A stretch of 64,000 bases of DNA from Rhizophagus irregularis (GCF_026210795.1 NC_089439.1:1302001-1366000), one strand, 5' to 3'; shown: positions 22,401-35,699, counted from the stretch's first letter. Notes: generated from the letters alone by a model not told the origin. Program-made: numbers and translations.

Positions 22401-25089
22401 AATTATAACCGCATAATTTTTAATTAATTTAAATTACTATAAGAAATTATAAATTAAACTTTGTAACTTCTTATATTATTAGATATGTGAAATAAAAACT
22501 ATAAATTTAAGTATCGTAACACAGTTATTCATAACACTTCAATCAACAATCGCTCCATGTACAAAAAAATGTTCTTTTAAACTCGCTTTATCATTCGCTA
22601 TTTTTATATTAATACATTGATATCAAATTTTAGCTAACATAAGAGCGTGAGAATTGAGAAATATTAAGGGAGATATGCGTATATATATTTTTATTAAAGT
22701 CTTTTCATAGTGGAAAATATACTGGAAATACTGGAAATTATAACATGATTTTACCCTTGATGAGTATAGAACTATACCTATTTAGAGAATAAACATTATT
22801 TTTTTTTTTACTTTCATAACTGGTTTGAAACTAAAATATGTGATCATAAATTAAATAATTAATTTTAATAATACAAATACTTCTTGATGATATAATCAGC
22901 ATCGTAACCATTTAATTTACATGAATTAAATTCTCATTATTAGACCAATATATTACTCCTACATTAGCTCACAATATTTGGACTGAGTTTTTTATAATTC
23001 ATTTCAATTTTCAAAATTTTTAACATATTGCGGTGGCGCAGTATAATTATCTGCTTGTGTTTTTATTTTTTGTTGAAATTAATTCTGCGGGCTTGGGTAC
23101 GTGTCTTAAAGATTTAAACTAATATATAATCCGTATACTATAATAAAGGCACAACATGGCGACATGGGTATACTATGTACTTAAAAGAGAGTAACCATCT
23201 ATAGATTATTCATAATGGTCTTCGCATATATAAATAAGTATTACGTATTAAGAAAGGTATAACGTATAACTAACTTCTTTATTGACAGAAATAAAAAATG
23301 CGTTTACCGATTAAAAAAAAAACTTCTTTATTGATAAAATTAATTAATGCATTGTTTATTAAAATGTGAATATTAATTTCGAATCAATTCAAATTTAAGG
23401 TTTTAACATTAGTCAGCATTAAAATTTTTCAGATTTCATTGGATCTAAATATACACGTCGAGGTCTTTATATTATGAGTCTCAAAATCATGAAGTAAAAA
23501 TCTGTAAAAGGTTATCACGTTACGATTAGTTCCCGTGAACTTTTAAGAAAAGCACACTTACGCTGAAAAATTAGCCTGGAACGATAATGTTAGGATTTTG
23601 TTACAGATAAATAAATGGTATTTAAATTAGATCAAAAGGTAGCGGAATTCGTATTTCATTAAGGTATACTCAGCTGATCGGACCGTGAACGAAGAAATTT
23701 TTAAAGATGTGCATATGTTGGAGAAACTCAAATGCATTATTCTGACGATCATTATGATGAAAAAATTAGAGATAGCAGATGTTTACGCAAAATACGAAAC
23801 CAATTATATAATGTGTATATATTTTCGGGCAAATCATATGTAACTTTTTTTGTCCGCCTGAACTTATCAGTGGGAAATGACATTAATGATTTAATTGATC
23901 GATTAAAGATCATTTGATGAAATGTAAAAGTCTTCCAGAAGATTTAAAAACAATATATAATGTATAATAAAATTCTTAAATTTTTATTGCAAATATGTAT
24001 TACGTAGTAAAGGCTAATAATGAAAAAAAGAATTCACCAGAAGATTCAGCTAATCCTAATGAAAAAAAAAAATTCACCAGGAGATTCAGTAAACTCCTAC
24101 AGTACTAGTGTTAAGCATTTATCGCCATAAACACTATTTTGAATATGCATTTATCACGCCCTTCACAAATAAAAACTATGTAGTTTGTGAAGCGATACCC
24201 TACAGGTATTCCATACATTGATAACCCTAAAAAAATTACTATCATAAATGAATAAACAAAATTTAAATTAATAAGTCATGAATGAATAAACAAAATTTAA
24301 ATTCTTCGATATTAATTATATAATCTTGTGCATAATTAATTAAATATAAGTTCTAATTCGTTAGATAACAATAAAGAATATGAAAATACTTCATTAAATA
24401 AATTAACTTCCAAATTGTATAGATTAACATTATTAAATATAATAATTTTTAAAGTATTTAAACAATTGGAATTTTTTTAAACTTTTAAATAATAGTAATC
24501 ACTACTATCAATAAATTTCTTTTATTAGTCATACTCCGGCCGACTGAAACAATTGCCTGAAACCAATCAAGGCACAGCATTAAACACTTCATCTCAGAAA
24601 AAATTCTTGTTGGCCTCTGTATAATCTAATTATTCTGCGCTCTTCTCTCTCATTTTTCAACTTGTCAATGCTCTTATTGTTAGAAAAGGGTAATAATAGA
24701 ATATTATTTTGAGAATATCTGGCTTTTTGGGGTATATCTATACTCAGGATATAGCTCAAAGTCCAGAATTATAATAATTTAATTTCTTCCCTCATAGGCA
24801 AAATAATATCAACAACCAATGCGTGGGTGCGTTTGGATATTTATAAACGCTTTTTTCCTCAAGCTTTATCAACCAATTTCTTTTCACGCATTTAGGTGAA
24901 TTTTAACAAATGTGTTTTCTTCGAGAGATCTCAATGATCAATCTCACAAACACGTTTAGTTAACACTTTTTATAATTATTTTTTTCTTCAAGAGTAATAA
25001 ATAACAATTATCCGCGATATTATTGGAGAGTGGAGAAACAAACTCTGAAAAATTTTTTGAAAATATTTCGGAGAGAAATCGTTTCTTAG

Positions 25090-27640
25090 CTTGGTCAGGC
25101 CTGGGCGTAGGCTTCCAATATACTTTGTATGTATATTTTCGTAATACTTCATCATCAAATCAATGTAAGCCCTAGAGGGTTCAAAAAAAAAATTTTTAAT
25201 ACCTTAACATGAATTCGAAAGCAAAAAATTTCCTTCAACTTACGTAATCCCTTATAAATTGTATGACTTCCAGATTATTTTATATCAAAATTATGAATGA
25301 CTGTTAACTATGGTATAAACGTTCAAATTAACATTTGAATCATTGCCGCAGATGACTCGTTCCCAAAATTATTTTACAAATAAAATTGCGGTAAAGCTTC
25401 CTGTTTAACGTTCGTCCGCATCCGTAAAATAAAGCTATCAAAATAAAATAGTTGTGAAAATGCTGTAACCATTAAATTGTTGTTTGAGTAAACGTCCTAG
25501 TTACTTACCTCTAAGAGGGTTTTTCCCAATGGCTTCACTAATTTTGACGCCCTAATTGTTCAAAACGCTCATACCGAAGCTCGTTATTGTTAATTTCTAT
25601 AAGTTGCTCGAACAGCTGTTAGGCGGTCATCTAAATTATTTACACAGTAGGACCTCCCAATAGTTTCATGATATATTTTTAATCGCAATAATATCGTAAT
25701 AGTACAGATTATTACATTACTGCAATGCTGCTGATTCTCTTTTAATGGAGGGGTTATGTTGAACATAGAATCATTAAAATGAACGATAGTTGTAGAAACT
25801 AGTCCTTCTCTTCCTTTACACCTTCATTTTGATCATCATCATTACAAAACTATGGAGAAGAATTTTAGAAAATATGAACATTTAAAAAATATAACTAAAC
25901 GTTTGATTAAATAAATCAATACCTACAGTATTACGTTCTTTGATATAAAAATTTTTAAAAATACGGTTGGTCAGGATGGAACCTTTAAAATAATCCCGAA
26001 TCCTTCATAAATAAATTCTTCAGGAAAGATTGGAACCTTAAGTGTTCTTATAGATGTTGAAAAAAATAAGTTTTGATAAATCTCTAAGGCGGTTGGTAAT
26101 ATTCACCATCAAACCAATATAAGCCTAGAGGATTAAAAAATTTTTTAATACCTTTAAATGCGAGTTCAAAAGCAAAAATTTCTTTTACCTCACGTGGCTC
26201 CATAATGAAGTGCAGGAACTCATCCCGTTTTGCTTTTGCATTTTTTGATTTTCTCCTCCTAGATTTTCTCGCAGAATTATATATGAAGAATATTTATAAT
26301 CCGGATATAAATCCGGATATAAATCCGATGCTAATATTTAATTAAGAATCATCATGAATTTTACGCCAGAATCGCGTCGAGTAATTTACAGGATTGTTAC
26401 GATTCCATTTTCCACGTTATTTTTATTACAAAATTGTAATGAAGTAAATATACTGATAGAATTTTATAAATAAGAATAAATTGCAATATAATTTTTTAGG
26501 TTTACGTTATCCGTAAAATAGAGAGTACTGGAATAAAAAAGCTGTGAAAATTACCCACCTCAAGAAAGTTTCTGTGCAGGAACTCATCCCGTTTTGCTTT
26601 TGCATTTTTGATTTTCTCCTCCTAGATTTTCTCGCAGAATTATATCTGGGAAATATTTATAATCCGGATATAAAATCCGATGCTAATATTTAATTAAGAA
26701 TCATCATGAATTTTTACGCCAGAATCGCTTACAGGATTGTTACGATTCCATTTTCCACATTATTTTTATTACAAAATTGTAATGAAGTAAATATACTGTC
26801 GTTCAAATTGAAATTTGAACCATTGCCCAACAAAGTGTATCAAGGGGAGTTATACACTGAAATAGAATTTTATAAATAAGAATAAATTGCAATATAATTT
26901 TTTAAGTTTACGCTATCCGTAAAATAGAGAGTACTGGAATAAGAAAGCTGTGAAAATTACCTACCTCAAGAAAGTTTCTGTGCAGGAACTCATCCCGTTT
27001 TGCTTTTGCATTTTTTTAATTTTCTTCTAGATTTTCTCGCAGAATTAAATCTTGGAGAATATTTATAATCCGGATATAAATCCGATGCTAATATTTAATT
27101 AAGAATCATCATGAATTTACGCCAGAATCGCGTCGAGTAATTTACAGAATTGTTACGATTCCATTTTCCACGTTATTTTTATTACAAAATTGTAATGAAG
27201 TAAATATACTTGACGTTCAAATTGAAATTTGAACCATTGCCCAACAAGGTGTATCAAGGGGAGTTATACACTGAAATAGAATTTTATAAATAAGAATAAA
27301 TTGCAATATAATTTTTTAGGTACGTTATCCGTAAAATAGAGAGTACTGGAATAAGAAAGCTGTGAAAATTACATACCTCAAGAAAGTTTTCTACCTTGTT
27401 ATATTAAAGTAGTGATATTTTACTCCCCCAACACCTTCTCTAATTGTGCCTTTGTCAAAACATTACAATTGAGAAATGAAAAAAAAAAATCCATTGTGCA
27501 ATTGGCATTAATTGCTCGTGACATGTGAAAGCGTGTAATGGTAATAATTTTTGTGGAACTTAGGAAACAATTTTTTGGGGAGTTGGGGTATAGGATAGTT
27601 TCACAGACAAACAGACAATCAGGCGATGCTTCAAAAAGTT
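25090..27640. repeat. Diverged segmental duplication, copy A
   Basis: Several ordered landmarks recur in copy B (35700-38310). They include CTAATTGTTCAAAACGC, TCTCTTTTAATGGAGGG followed by a CATTAAAATGA(A)CGATAGTTG block, an element with AGCCCTAGAGGGTTCAAAAA, and TTTGTGGAAC(T/C)TAGGAAACA near the right edge. Minus-strand GTAAGT-like donors are conserved in both (ACTTACCTC at about 25502 and 37991), so the repeat may contain exons of an unrecognised gene. Confidence 0.5.
26210..27392. repeat. Tandem triplication of about 360-410 bp units
   Basis: Three units begin GTGCAGGAACTCATCCCGTT at about 26211, 26573 and 26981. Each contains TTTTCTCGCAGAATTA, AATCCGGATATAAATCCG-like, ACGCCAGAATCGC and AGAGAGTACTGGAATAA blocks in the same order. 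The first unit lacks a stretch of about 45-60 bp containing CAAATTGAAATTTGAACC that the other two have. Identity is high, so the expansion is recent relative to the copy A/B duplication. Confidence 0.8.
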
Positions 27641-27956
27641 AAATTATTACCATATGCGATATCTGTTTGTCCTACATATTTACAAAAGTTACGCTATTGA
27701 TACATTTCTAAGTAAACGGACTAGAGGAATCAGAAACGACACTTCAGAATGTATACCGGTTCCCGTTCCTAGTATATTTAAAATTTGGTAAAAAAAAAAT
27801 AATTAATAATATATAGTCCTTCGGACTAATAAATTTGCAATATATACAATATATACAAATATAAAAAACGCATCAAAAAATTTTTTTTAAGAAAAATTTT
27901 ATAGACATAAAAATTCAAGAGTATTGCACTGGTTTAATGTTCAAAGTTTCGCCGTA

Positions 27957-29114
27957 GAGGTTGGAATCGATTAAGACGACTAATCGATTAAGGCAGTGGT
28001 CAAAATTGGATGTGCGGGATGTGCGCTCCACACATCAATTTTAAATTTGCGCACAAATTATAATAAATGAGGGTTCGGATTTGCTAACATCAAAAAAATT
28101 TGCAAAAAATCGCGCACATTTGATGCGCACTACTGTACACATCAGATGATTTAATAATAATGATCGGTTATGCGTAAGCCACAAAAACGCGTTAAGCCGT
28201 TAATGGTTAGCCACTCGATTTGGAAATATTGATAATAAAATAATAATTTCATATTTTAATAAACATGTACACATCGTGTGCACACACATATAGCGCACAT
28301 GATTTTAATATTGCTCACTGCTAATTTTGAATTTTGACACTGGATTATAAAGCTAAAGCGGACAAATTTGCGCCTAATTCAACATGATAACCGCTTATTC
28401 CCACACCTATTATGCGACTTTTCGTTTAATTTATACATCAAAATTACCGATTAACTGAATCAATTAATTTAGATTAAAAATGTAGATCATCTCAAAATAA
28501 TTTACTTAGATGGGATAAAAAATAAATTTTTTTTTTAAAATAAACATTTGTTTTATATTACATCTTTACAAAGTGGCTATTTAATATGGGTGAAGTGAAC
28601 GCTTGTTTTCAGATTCTGGAAATAGCATGACAAATAAACAAACACGCCTTAGTCCAAAAGTTTTTCAAGAAATTCTTTTTATTAAAAGAAATTCAAATTA
28701 TCTTGATGTGTTCACACTTGCTGCTAATAAGGTAATATTCTAATTACATAATTGAAAAGTTCTCTTATAGTAAACTAATAATTTTTTATTCATTAAATTT
28801 AGAAAAAGTAAATTAATATTAAGTATTATACAGGATTTCCATATTTTAGTTTATTTATTTATTTTTTTAACACTATAAATAAATTCTGTAATTAAGTATT
28901 TATATAAATAAAATACATTTTGGAACACTGATTATGAAGCAATAAATGTCAACATTACGGCGTAGGTTAAAATTGATACTAGATAAATAAAATAAATAAA
29001 CCAATTAAACGCAAAATTTATATGTTAATCGATTAACCTTATTATAAATTAACATTATTCGATCATGATAGCTTGTTAGTAATCGATTAAGGTTTTTTTG
29101 TCGATTCCAACCTC
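27957..29114. mobile_element. TA-flanked element with GAGGTTGGAATCGA termini
   Basis: Left terminus GAGGTTGGAATCGA and right terminus TCGATTCCAACCTC are perfect 14-bp inverted repeats. Each is bordered by TA (27955-27956 and 29115-29116), so the insertion is Tc1/mariner-like. Sub-terminal TAATCGATTAAGG motifs repeat on both sides. No transposase was found. It carries a nested hAT-like MITE and a short hAT-like coding scrap at about 28627-28731 (LSPKVFQEILFIKRN, then a GTAATA donor-like site). It interrupts the BTB-BACK relic. Confidence 0.7.
27994..28342. mobile_element. hAT-like MITE, 349 bp, nested
   Basis: The left end CAGTGGTCAAAATT and the right end (reverse complement) CAGTGTCAAAATT match except for one inserted base. 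CAGTG-type termini are typical of hAT elements. Flanking 8-mers GATTAAGG and GATTATAA agree at six of eight positions, consistent with a decayed 8-bp hAT target duplication. The interior has GTGCGC / GCGCAC motifs in both orientations near each end. No coding capacity. Confidence 0.55.
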
Positions 29115-29959
29115 TACAGTTCCAGATATAATATTTAAGTCATTAGATTTCTCTTTAATCCCAGAAAAAATTTTAATCACGCTTATTAAAATAATAATTT
29201 TCAAATGAGTGAAGCTCAAATATGGAAAATTGTTCTTAAATTGAGTATTGCTCAAAATCTTATGCTTTCTTCTGTCTATAATTATCTAAAAGATGATTTT
29301 AAACCTTTAAAAATTACCTTACAACGATGTATCTAATTAGATTCTATGATTTTTCTTCTAAAGAATTTTTTATATAACGTAGTACCTTATAAAGATGTGC
29401 TACCGGAAGAATTATATATGGAATGATTAAAAACATTTTTGAAGAAAAAGGTATTGATTAAATTTATCAAGAAATAGATATTTGATATTTGAAAATTTAC
29501 TAATTTATTTTTATTACTTTATTTTAAAGCCAAGTAAAGCTAATCCATGGGATGAGTAGGATTTGGGAAAGCCTACAAAACCAGATTAAATTGAAGAAAT
29601 GTGTAACGCAGATCATTGTGTATGCAAAATTCGGCATACCTCTGACATAATCGTTTCATTATATAGTACAGTATTACTTTACATAATTAATTTTACTAAC
29701 ATGATATAAAAATAAGTGGAAAGTGGATACACATTCAGTTGATATCTTTTTCAAATTATCTAGAATATTTTAAAAATATGCTTAAATATATTGTATCGCA
29801 TACTGGTCGATCATTTCGTCCTAAGCAATTTATTAAACACCGAAATAATTGTTTGATATAGAATTAGTTAGTTTAATTTTATTATTTCCATAATATTATT
29901 TTATTATGTATTATTTTATATTGTATTGTTTTATTGTTAGATTTTCTAGTGTTACAATA

Positions 29960-30380
29960 GATTATATTGATTATTTTAGTTAGACATTTTGATTAGCTGG
30001 TCAATGATCATTGATTATGTAAGTAGGACGACTCGTCGACTAGACGAGTCGACTAATAGTCAACCGAAGTACGAGTTGACCCAAGGTCAACCGATGCACA
30101 AGTTGACGCATAGTCATGTCGTCCACTGGAATTTTTCATTATATATATACCCCTCAAGATTTGAGGAGGGAGAAGTAAGTTTGAAGAAGTTTGGAAAAGG
30201 TTCTTTGTAAGGTCTTTCTCAGTTAATCCTCTCAGTTTTTTTGAATAGATTTTCGAATCTTTAATAGAACCAACTTTTATTTTCGAGAAAAAGTTGTTTA
30301 GCAAATTTTACTTTCGAGAAAAATTTGCTTGGAAATTTATTCCAGATCAATAATCCTATTTCTTATTAAAAATTGATCGT
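29960..30380. repeat. Possible solo LTR-like or repeat-derived block
   Basis: The block holds a strong palindrome GACTCGTCGACTAGACGAGTC (about 30029-30049), three GTTGAC/GTCAAC motifs in the following 70 bp, a TATATATAC box at about 30144, and then AT-moderate sequence with duplicated TTTTCGAGAAAAA motifs. The arrangement (TATA box in a structured non-coding block) is LTR-like, but no TG..CA ends or target duplication could be fixed. Confidence 0.25.
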
Positions 30381-30474
30381 CCCTTATCATTTTATCAAAT
30401 ATTTATGAATAAAGTTAAAAATGTGTTTTTATCATAAATGATGCATAATTTTAAGAGTAAAATTGCGATAGATT

Positions 30475-30615
30475 TATCAAATATTCAAATGAGCAAAATA
30501 AAACTTATAAACGCGTTAAACGTAAAACTTATATCTTTAACCGGTTATTATCCGGTTAAACGTTCCGATTAACCGGTTTTTAACCGGTTAAGGTTTTTTG
30601 GATGGTTCCAATCCC
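30475..30615. mobile_element. Right-end fragment of a second GAGGTTGG-type element
   Basis: The sequence ends GGTTAAGGTTTTTTGGATGGTTCCAATCCC followed by TA. It parallels the right end of the element at 27957-29114 (GATTAAGG, T-run, CGATTCCAACCTC, TA) in the same order, with AACCGGTTA in place of AATCGATTA. No matching left terminus is visible, so this is a truncated, diverged relative. Confidence 0.45.
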
Positions 30616-31569
30616 TACACCAACATGCGTCAGGGATTGTCTATGTAAGCAATGTGTAAGTGGAGCGAGTTATATTTTTTTTTTGTTTGAACAAAGCAAA
30701 TCTTTTGTCCTTTTCGCACTATAATTAATTTTAAAGTCTTTAAATTTATTTTTCACAATAGTAGTATATTTGGCAATATCGAATTTTAGAATGATATTCT
30801 CAATTTCACGCCATCAACATTTGAACCCCGCCTCTTTTGATTGGTATTTAATTGTTGGGATTATATTTGCGGAAAAATAAGTTCAGATGCATATTGTGCC
30901 TAAAAAGTGAGATTTTATCTTATGTGTAAGCCAAATGATTTCTTTTTTTTAAAAAAAAAAAATTTTTAAATTTCTTTATTTAGAACAAACGACAAGAGCT
31001 GTTGATAACTGTACATTTTTGTAATACATAAAAATTTGCAAAAAAAAATTTAATCATCAAAAAATATTAGAATTTGTGCGCTGATGACACATCATTACAA
31101 ACAAACAATCAGAAATGATCACGTGTTTGAGTTTCTTCGGAAGATCTGAGAATATCATTACCATATTTGGTGTTACTAAACCTAAATCAATTGTGTAACC
31201 TTTACACGGTACTCCGAAATTGTACCGACATATGATTCAATACATGTGAGATTATTCCTAAATCAGAATTTTATAATTATATTTTATTTTCTCTTTCTCT
31301 CTTTCGTTTTCCACCAAATTTGTTCAACCGAAAAAATTAATAATAGATTTGGTGAATTTTAAATACTATAATAATCTTTATTAACAAAGATAGCTGACAA
31401 ATTTATTCATGTAATGTCTTAATTCTTGTTTCATCAGAAACAATATTTAAATAATTATAATTACATGAACGTTATAAGTACTACCAAAGTGACGCGACAC
31501 ATAATCACATTATCAAGTGTTAATAATAACAACAAAAACGAACAACTATAGCTTTTGAAGTTCTTGATT

Positions 31570-33538
31570 ATGGATATCGAATGTCAAAATAGTCTGGATT
31601 CCGCAAATGATGTCGACATAACAGTTCAAATAGATGACCGCCATCAAAATTTGTATCAGTTAATTTAAATCTTAAAGATAAATTACCAAACATGCGCCAC
31701 AAACTTGTACAAAATAGCAAAGTCAAAATGAATGATACATTGTCATTTGCAAATAAGATAAATAATAATGATAATATGGGCGGAAGTTCATTAGCTGTAA
31801 TAGCAAGAGAAGATGAAGAAAATATAATTTTAGAAAAAGTTATATACAAAAAAAGTATGTTTTTATATTTAAAATCAGAACCAGAACCTGACTGTAAGTT
31901 CTTGAAAGATAAGCTTAAACTAGAATATGGGTATACTGTAACTTTAGAAAAAGCCAATAAGAGAGCATTTACAATAGTGAATTGCGAAATGAATGAAATT
32001 ATTGATGGATACGAAAATAGTATAATTCAAATTGATTTGGGAGAAGGTAAGATTGTAAAAAATGATTTTCTTTTAATTGCGGATATTGATATTCCGAATT
32101 TTGCAAAATTGGGAGTATCATTCGAAAATTCAAACATCAAAAATTCTAACGTTATAACTAGCTTAACTTATAATATTATTGAATATGAAAAAATGTCTTT
32201 AAAATTTAAATTAGAACCAACTAAAGAATTTATTGAAGTAGTAAAGGGTGTTATAGATTCTAAAGATCCTAGGAAATTTAAGAATGTCATAAATAGTTTT
32301 GGCCAATTTATCCCAAAAGAAATTATTTTAGGTGGAAGAGCTTATTTTATTGCAAGAGGAAATTCTGAAGAAAATGCTGATGAACACACTACTAATATAG
32401 GTAGTCAAGCTTCAAATTTTAGAATTGAAATAAAAAGTTTGAAGTCTTTAAATAAGAATAATTCTTCTAAATATAAAAGTTTTAAATTGTTTGGAGGAAA
32501 ACAATTTGGTTCTAGCAACTTTAATGAGTCAGATTGGGTTGAATCTTTAAATGATTTTAAATATTGGAGTTGCATAAAATTTAAAGATCCAGTTAATGTT
32601 TTTCAAACTTTATCTGAGGATCTACGTAAACAAGTTCTATTATTAGTTGGAAAAAAGATTCTTTATACAAATACTGAGATTATAATTATTATTTATCTGC
32701 ACCTGGAATGCATCATACTTTCAAATTAAAAATTTCAGATAATATTTTAGAAATTCTTCAAAATAAAGATGCTGAATGTAGTATCTTTGCAACAGTTATT
32801 GATAAAAAACAAAAAGATATCTTTAACTGCCAAGTTGTTTGGTCATCAACTGAAGATCCAAAACTTATTATTCATTGTTTTCAAAACAAATTTAGAAAGC
32901 GTCAATGTAAATTGAAAATCATGTGGATGATCGTTGGTTATAATACAAGTTTTGATTTTAATCATTTGGATTTTGACATTGAATTGGAAGTTCTAAAAAA
33001 TGATTTTAATGCATCAAATCACCAAGCTATAGCTAAACCATTAGATTTAAAATATAATCCATCAGTTCTTTGTTTTGGAATTCCAGTATTAAGTAAATTG
33101 GATACTTCAAACAATTCGCCAGTTATTGGACACTATTTTTTTGATGACAAAGAAAATAGAAAATTTGGATCATATTTATTTTCTTATTGTTTGGAAAAAA
33201 ATCATTTTGTTAACTTATCCAATTTTACATTTCATACTCTTATTATTTCAAACTATCCTAATTCTAATAATTATGGAATCTCACCTTTTCAACATATGAG
33301 TAAGATAAGAAAAATACTTAATCTTCTTAAGCTTGATTCATTAAGATTAAACCCAAAATTGATTAGTTTGTATTCTACAAAAAACAAATATAGACCAGTT
33401 TTCTTAAAACAAAAAACCAGTGAAATTAAAATTAAATATATTAACATTAATTGTGATCAAGATGATTGTATCTGTAAATGCAAGAAATTAGAAGATAACT
33501 TAAAATATGCTTTCTTAGATCCAAAAAATCCAAATTAA
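31570..33538 (+). pseudogene. MACPF-like protein, frameshifted copy
   Basis: This is a full-length relative of the intact gene at 39222-41210, in the opposite orientation. The homologous ATG is at 31570. One frame change lies near 31640 (the long frame resumes with a downstream ATG at 31692). A single-base loss near 32677 moves the reading frame, and the remaining C-terminal third is open from there to the TAA at 33538. The MACPF signature (F-G-x-F-I-x6-G-G type) and the downstream W...F..W block are preserved in the middle frame. Conservation along the whole length with only two lesions suggests a recent pseudogene or sequencing errors. Confidence 0.7.
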
Positions 33539-34489
33539 GGTAATATTCATTTTGTAAAATTAAAAATCAAACAAATATAATTTTCTATCATTAGAAAATC
33601 TTGTAATCTTATATTTTTATTTTTATATATAGGCCGCTTATATTATTACACAATTCAAGAAAAATACGTTTATTTATGTAATTTCGAATATTATTTTATT
33701 ATTTATAACATATACTTTAAAACTAAATATATGTATTTAAAATTTTTCTCAGCTTTAGCACAATTATAGAATTAAATTTTTCATTGTTTTTTCGTGTGTA
33801 TCCAATATATTACTTTATAAAGGTTGGAAATTTTTTCGGATCAATAATGATATCAGTCTGCTGCATGAAAAGCTTTAAACCCAGAATTTACACAGAAATA
33901 CTACTACACTCTTTATATTTGAAGCACAACTCGTAAAAAAATAGTACTGACGGACTTTTATAAAGATTATCAAATAGTACAAATGCTCCAATAACATTAA
34001 CTTCGCTTAGTCCTTTTTTAGTCCTTCCGTTTAGAGTAGATTTATTACGACTAATAAAATATATCATTTAATATCATGGAAACTGGTAATTTGATTTGGC
34101 AAATAATATTGAAAATGAATTTGAGAAAATCGGAAATTGTAACTTTGTACGATCAAAATTACCAAATAGACTATACTGGCTAATGAGAATTTCTAACAGT
34201 AATAAATTCAGTGTTAATTTGATAATACAGTCGCCATTGGACATAATGAACCCTCTGTTCTAGAGGGTTTGGTTCGGTATAGGGTGAATTCGTTATATAA
34301 TACTTTAATCTATATACTGAACATTTCGGTATATAGATTCTACCAATAAAAATTAAGTCACATGATTAAAAAATTATTAAAGTTTCTGAAATGAATTATG
34401 AATTTTAACCTGCACGGCATATATTGTATTCTGAGAATTAAACGAATTGAGCAAGTCTATTGCGATTATTTCTAACTTGCACGACATCC

Positions 34490-34787
34490 ATTTTCCCAAC
34501 AGGACGTTTGCCTGACACTGTTGGCCTACATTAGTTTTACAGCTGATTTCATAATGTACGGGACACTTAACAAATTTTAATAAAGAACTCGGAAATATTC
34601 GGTAAAGCTTGATATAAAATAAAAATTATACGCTAATTTTGGAGTACTATTCCGAGAATGTGGTGTAATTTTATCTTATTTTGAACTTTACCAAATATTT
34701 CCGAGTTCTTTAAAATTTGCTAAGTGTCCCGTACATTATAAAATTAATGCTGGTCAAAGTTGTCGGGAAAATGTCCTGTCGGGAAAT
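34490..34787. mobile_element. Fold-back element with about 110-bp arms
   Basis: The left arm contains TTTTCCCAACAGGACGTTTG, then TAATGTACGGGACACTTAAC and AGAACTCGGAAATATTCGGTAAAG. The right arm carries the complementary order (CTTTACC, ATTTCCGAGTTCTTT, GTGTCCCGTACATTAT, TTGTCGGGAAAATGTCC). The two arms pair over roughly 110 bp around a loop of about 80 bp. Probably a MITE; superfamily unclear. Confidence 0.7.
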
Positions 34788-35699
34788 CATCTGTCTGGTG
34801 TAACCTATTATACAATTTATTCAAAATTATTTTTTAAACAATTGAACACGAATGATATTACTATTCAATTGAAAAAAATTATTATATTGATATTACTTTG
34901 ATAGAAAGTGAAAATAACGCGCTTAATATTTACTTATAAATATATTTTAGTATAATTCCAATTACTACATGGTAGTTTTTTTGATTTTTTTTTAAAAAAA
35001 AAAGATATCATGAAGTTACACGGTTCATTTGATTAAATCTGTAAATAGCTCATTATAACTAATAAACTTATTATCAATAAAACAAGGAAATTCGTTATTT
35101 GAACTTTCATAACCATTAATTAATGTTGATAGTGGACTAAATATGAAAGAAAGAAATAAGAAACTAATGCTTTATTCATATAATATTACTACATCCTTAC
35201 TATTTATTTTTTTTCGTTTAGCTAGGCACTAAATTAGTCGACCCTCTTTTACTAAGAATAATTATAAACCCTAATAAAAATTAAGCTTATAAAATTTTCA
35301 AATTTTGTTATTCATAAATGTATTGATCATAGTTTCATAAAAAAAGAAAAAAAATTTTTTTACATACAACATTACTTATCCAATCTCACTTTCGGTCGTT
35401 CCATTGTTTCTTGCCTATTTAAACTTCATCAAATCCATATATTTTCACATGATTGTATAGTTGTGTAGAAAAATAAAATAATTTACTCCACAAAACTATT
35501 ACATTTTAATTCATAATCTCATCGAAATCATTTATATAGATTTATCTATTAATTTAGATGACGGAGATTGCTTTTAAAAAAAAATCACTAATAAGTAACA
35601 TGTAAACTATATTGCATAGAGAATAAAAAAAAACTTACCACTTTAGAATGCAATGCGATTCAAATTTATAAAGAACATCTTGACAGCATACAGTATTGC

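Larger units (their letters stand above)
19472..27900. other. Long gene-poor stretch with repeats
   Basis: No intact gene seen. A short frame at about 20844-20918 begins MNWCHGPLCKKLDDLKQF, with a CHGPxC motif reminiscent of retroelement-associated proteins, but it stops after 24 residues. A 61-codon frame at 23732-23917 has no recognised domain, though its last part (VRLNLSVGNDINDLIDRLK) continues in another frame for about 18 codons, so it may be a degraded exon. From about 25.1 kb the sequence is repetitive (listed separately). Confidence 0.45.
27900..29450 (+). pseudogene. BTB-BACK family relic split by a transposon
   Basis: Right of the insertion (29117 onward) the translation reads PDIIFKSLDFSLIPEKIL, then SEAQIWKIVLKLSIAQN, then (after a stop and frameshift) a VVPYKDVLPEELY segment. 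This is the characteristic BACK-domain order of the large BTB/kelch- and BTB/TLDc-type families of these fungi. Left of the insertion, 27915-27956 encodes FQEYCTGLMFKVSP-like sequence that would precede it. At least two in-frame stops and one or more frameshifts remain after removal of the insertion, and the BTB and TLDc ends are missing, so it is a dead fragment. Confidence 0.6.

Noticed and set aside
28627..28737. hAT transposase exon
   Set aside because: Only about 35 residues (LSPKVFQEILFIKRN...) with a donor-like GT; too short to call a gene.
31568..31957. 129-codon minus-strand frame over the MACPF-like + copy
   Set aside because: Antisense shadow; the homologous coding sense is the plus strand.
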